Of a stretch of DNA of 6,639 nucleotides, positions 5,245 to 6,639 are shown one piece after another (the first letter of the stretch is position 1; every line of letters starts with the position of its first letter). The notes below the pieces were generated by a model. It did not search any database. It saw nothing but the letters and a program-made list of their open reading frames with translations, and was not told the DNA's origin. The stretch is from Clostridiales bacterium (GTDB lineage: Bacteria; Bacillota; Clostridia; Oscillospirales; Oscillospiraceae). The stretch spans positions 1-6,639 of the forward strand of contig JAQXNP010000005.1 of NCBI GenBank assembly GCA_029098065.1, written 5' to 3'. Made by a program: the position numbers and the translations under genes.

Positions 5245-6639
5245 ATGGATTACAACAAGACCATCCACCTGCCCAAGACCGCGTTCCCCATGCGGGCGGG
5301 CCTCGCCAAGCGGGAGCCGGACATGCTCAAGACCTTCTATGACCGGGATCTCTACCACAAGATGGTACAGCGCAACGAGGGCAAACCCACCTTCATCCTC
5401 CACGACGGCCCTCCCTACGCCAACGGCAACATCCATATCGGCACCGCCCTCAACAAGATCCTGAAGGATATGATCGTCAAGTCCAGGAACATGATGGGCT
5501 TCCAGGCCCCCTACGTCCCCGGCTGGGACACCCACGGCCTGCCCATCGAGTCCGCCGTCCTGAAGGACAAGAAGGTCAAGCGGGAGGAGATGACCACCGC
5601 CGAGTTCCGGGACAAGTGCCGGGAGTACGCCCTGAGCTATATCGACAAGATGACCGGCCAGTTCCAGCGGCTGGGCGTGCTGGGCGAGTGGGACGATCCC
5701 TATATCACCCTGAAGCCCGAGTTTGAGGCCCGGCAGATCGAGATCTTCGGCAAAATGGCGGAGAAGGGCCTTATCTACAAGGGCATGAAGCCGGTGTACT
5801 GGTGCCCCCACGACCAGACCGCCCTGGCCGAGGCCGAGATCGAGTATGCCGACGACCCCTGCACCACCATCTTCGTCAAGTTCCCCGTCCGGGACGACAA
5901 GGGCAAGCTGGGCGCGTACACCGACCTGTCCAGGACCTACTTCGTCATCTGGACCACCACCCCCTGGACCATCCCCGGCAACATGGCCATCTGCGTCAAC
6001 GCCGAGTTCGACTATGTCCTGCTGAAGGTCCCCTCCGGCGAGGTGTATATCCTGGCCAAGGATCTGGCCGAGAGCGTGTGCAAGGCCGCCGGCATCGACT
6101 ACGCCGCCTGCGAGGTGCTCTATACCTGCAAGGGCAGCGAATTTGAGCTGATGACCGCCAGGCATCCCCTCTTCGACCGGGATTCCGTCCTGCTGTGCGG
6201 CGACCACGTCACCCTGGACGCCGGCACCGGCTGCGTCCACACCGCCCCCGGCTTCGGCGCCGACGACTTCAACATCTGCGGTCAGTATGACAAGGCGGGC
6301 CTCACCCACATCGGGGTGCCTGTCCCCGTCAACGCCAAGGGCGTCATGACCGACGAGCGCTACAACGGCCAGTTCTACGCCAAGGGCAACGACATGGTGG
6401 TGGATGACCTGGAGGCGGAGGGCTTCCTGCTGGCCAAGGAGAAGATCACCCACTCCTACCCCCACTGCTGGCGCTGCAAGAACCCCATCATCTTCCGTGC
6501 CACCGAGCAGTGGTTCTGCTCCGTGGACGCCATCAAGAAGGCCGCCGTGGACAGCTGCGACGGCATCCAGTGGCATCCCTCCTGGGGCAAGGAGCGCATG
6601 ACCGCCATGATCTCCGAGCGCAACGACTGGTGCATCTCC
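5245..6639 (+). CDS. ileS: Isoleucyl-tRNA synthetase, N-terminal part (3' end off window)
   Basis: The frame is open from ATG 5245 to the window end (465 codons, no stop). AAAGGAG precedes the ATG at nine bases. IleRS is a cytoplasmic class I synthetase that attaches isoleucine to tRNA-Ile. The Rossmann catalytic domain begins with [14 protein letters not shown], then [13 protein letters not shown], with the class I HIGH element as H64-I65-G66-T67, and [14 protein letters not shown]. The CP1 editing domain, which removes misattached valine, shows [11 protein letters not shown] (236-246) and [16 protein letters not shown] (327-342). In the latter, Phe stands where many bacterial IleRS have His (APGHG). 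[18 protein letters not shown] marks the return to the catalytic core. The sequence ends at SERNDWCIS, just before the expected RQRxWG; the KMSKS loop and anticodon-binding domain are off the window. Expression should respond to uncharged tRNA-Ile through the T-box. Identification is certain. Confidence 0.98.
   Translation, partial: MDYNKTIHLPKTAFPMRAGLAKREPDMLKTFYDRDLYHKMVQRNEGKPTFILHDGPPYANGNIHIGTALNKILKDMIVKSRNMMGFQAPYVPGWDTHGLPIESAVLKDKKVKREEMTTAEFRDKCREYALSYIDKMTGQFQRLGVLGEWDDPYITLKPEFEARQIEIFGKMAEKGLIYKGMKPVYWCPHDQTALAEAEIEYADDPCTTIFVKFPVRDDKGKLGAYTDLSRTYFVIWTTTPWTIPGNMAICVNAEFDYVLLKVPSGEVYILAKDLAESVCKAAGIDYAACEVLYTCKGSEFELMTARHPLFDRDSVLLCGDHVTLDAGTGCVHTAPGFGADDFNICGQYDKAGLTHIGVPVPVNAKGVMTDERYNGQFYAKGNDMVVDDLEAEGFLLAKEKITHSYPHCWRCKNPIIFRATEQWFCSVDAIKKAAVDSCDGIQWHPSWGKERMTAMISERNDWCIS

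Noticed and set aside
5221..6576. 451-codon open frame on the minus strand
   Set aside because: Antisense of ileS, whose class I synthetase motifs are unmistakable; the antisense protein is repetitive Gly/Val/His/Asp-rich.

Overview
The window looks like core chromosome from a high-GC Clostridia bacterium, most likely a gut Oscillospiraceae/Ruminococcaceae-type Firmicute. The pointers are strong AGGAGG-type ribosome sites, an endonuclease-type MutL, a T-box leader in front of ileS, and a yggS-sepF-divIVA-ileS order that mirrors the Bacillus/Clostridium ylm-divIVA-ileS division cluster. All genes are on the + strand. The large minus-strand frames are shadows caused by high GC.

Layout. 1-1035: C-terminal part of mutL, with the start off the left edge. 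1103-1333: hfq, with its own candidate promoter and a small inverted repeat around its ribosome site. 1368-2597: a HlyD-like membrane-anchored adaptor gene interrupted by one in-frame TAG at 1740-1742. 2649-3359: yggS (PLP homeostasis). 3385-3897: sepF. 3925-4626: divIVA. 4627-5042 has no gene; it holds a rho-independent terminator, a second hairpin, a sigma-A-type promoter and a complete T-box leader with an AUC (Ile) specifier and its own terminator. 5043-5207: a 54-aa cysteine-rich zinc-ribbon-like protein lying between the T-box and ileS. 5245-end: the first 465 codons of ileS.

How the genes relate. mutL and hfq are a remnant of the common mutL-miaA-hfq order with miaA absent. The adaptor, yggS, sepF and divIVA are tightly spaced and probably one operon for division and envelope functions; the ylmG and ylmH genes often found between sepF and divIVA are absent. 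The T-box should turn on the zinc-ribbon gene and ileS together when tRNA-Ile is uncharged.

Most notable: the isolated amber codon in the adaptor gene, the small seven-cysteine protein placed under isoleucine T-box control, and the possible translational control hairpin at the hfq start. I see no mobile element, CRISPR array, tRNA or rRNA. No clearly new multi-gene system is present; this is mainly housekeeping DNA with a few unusual details.
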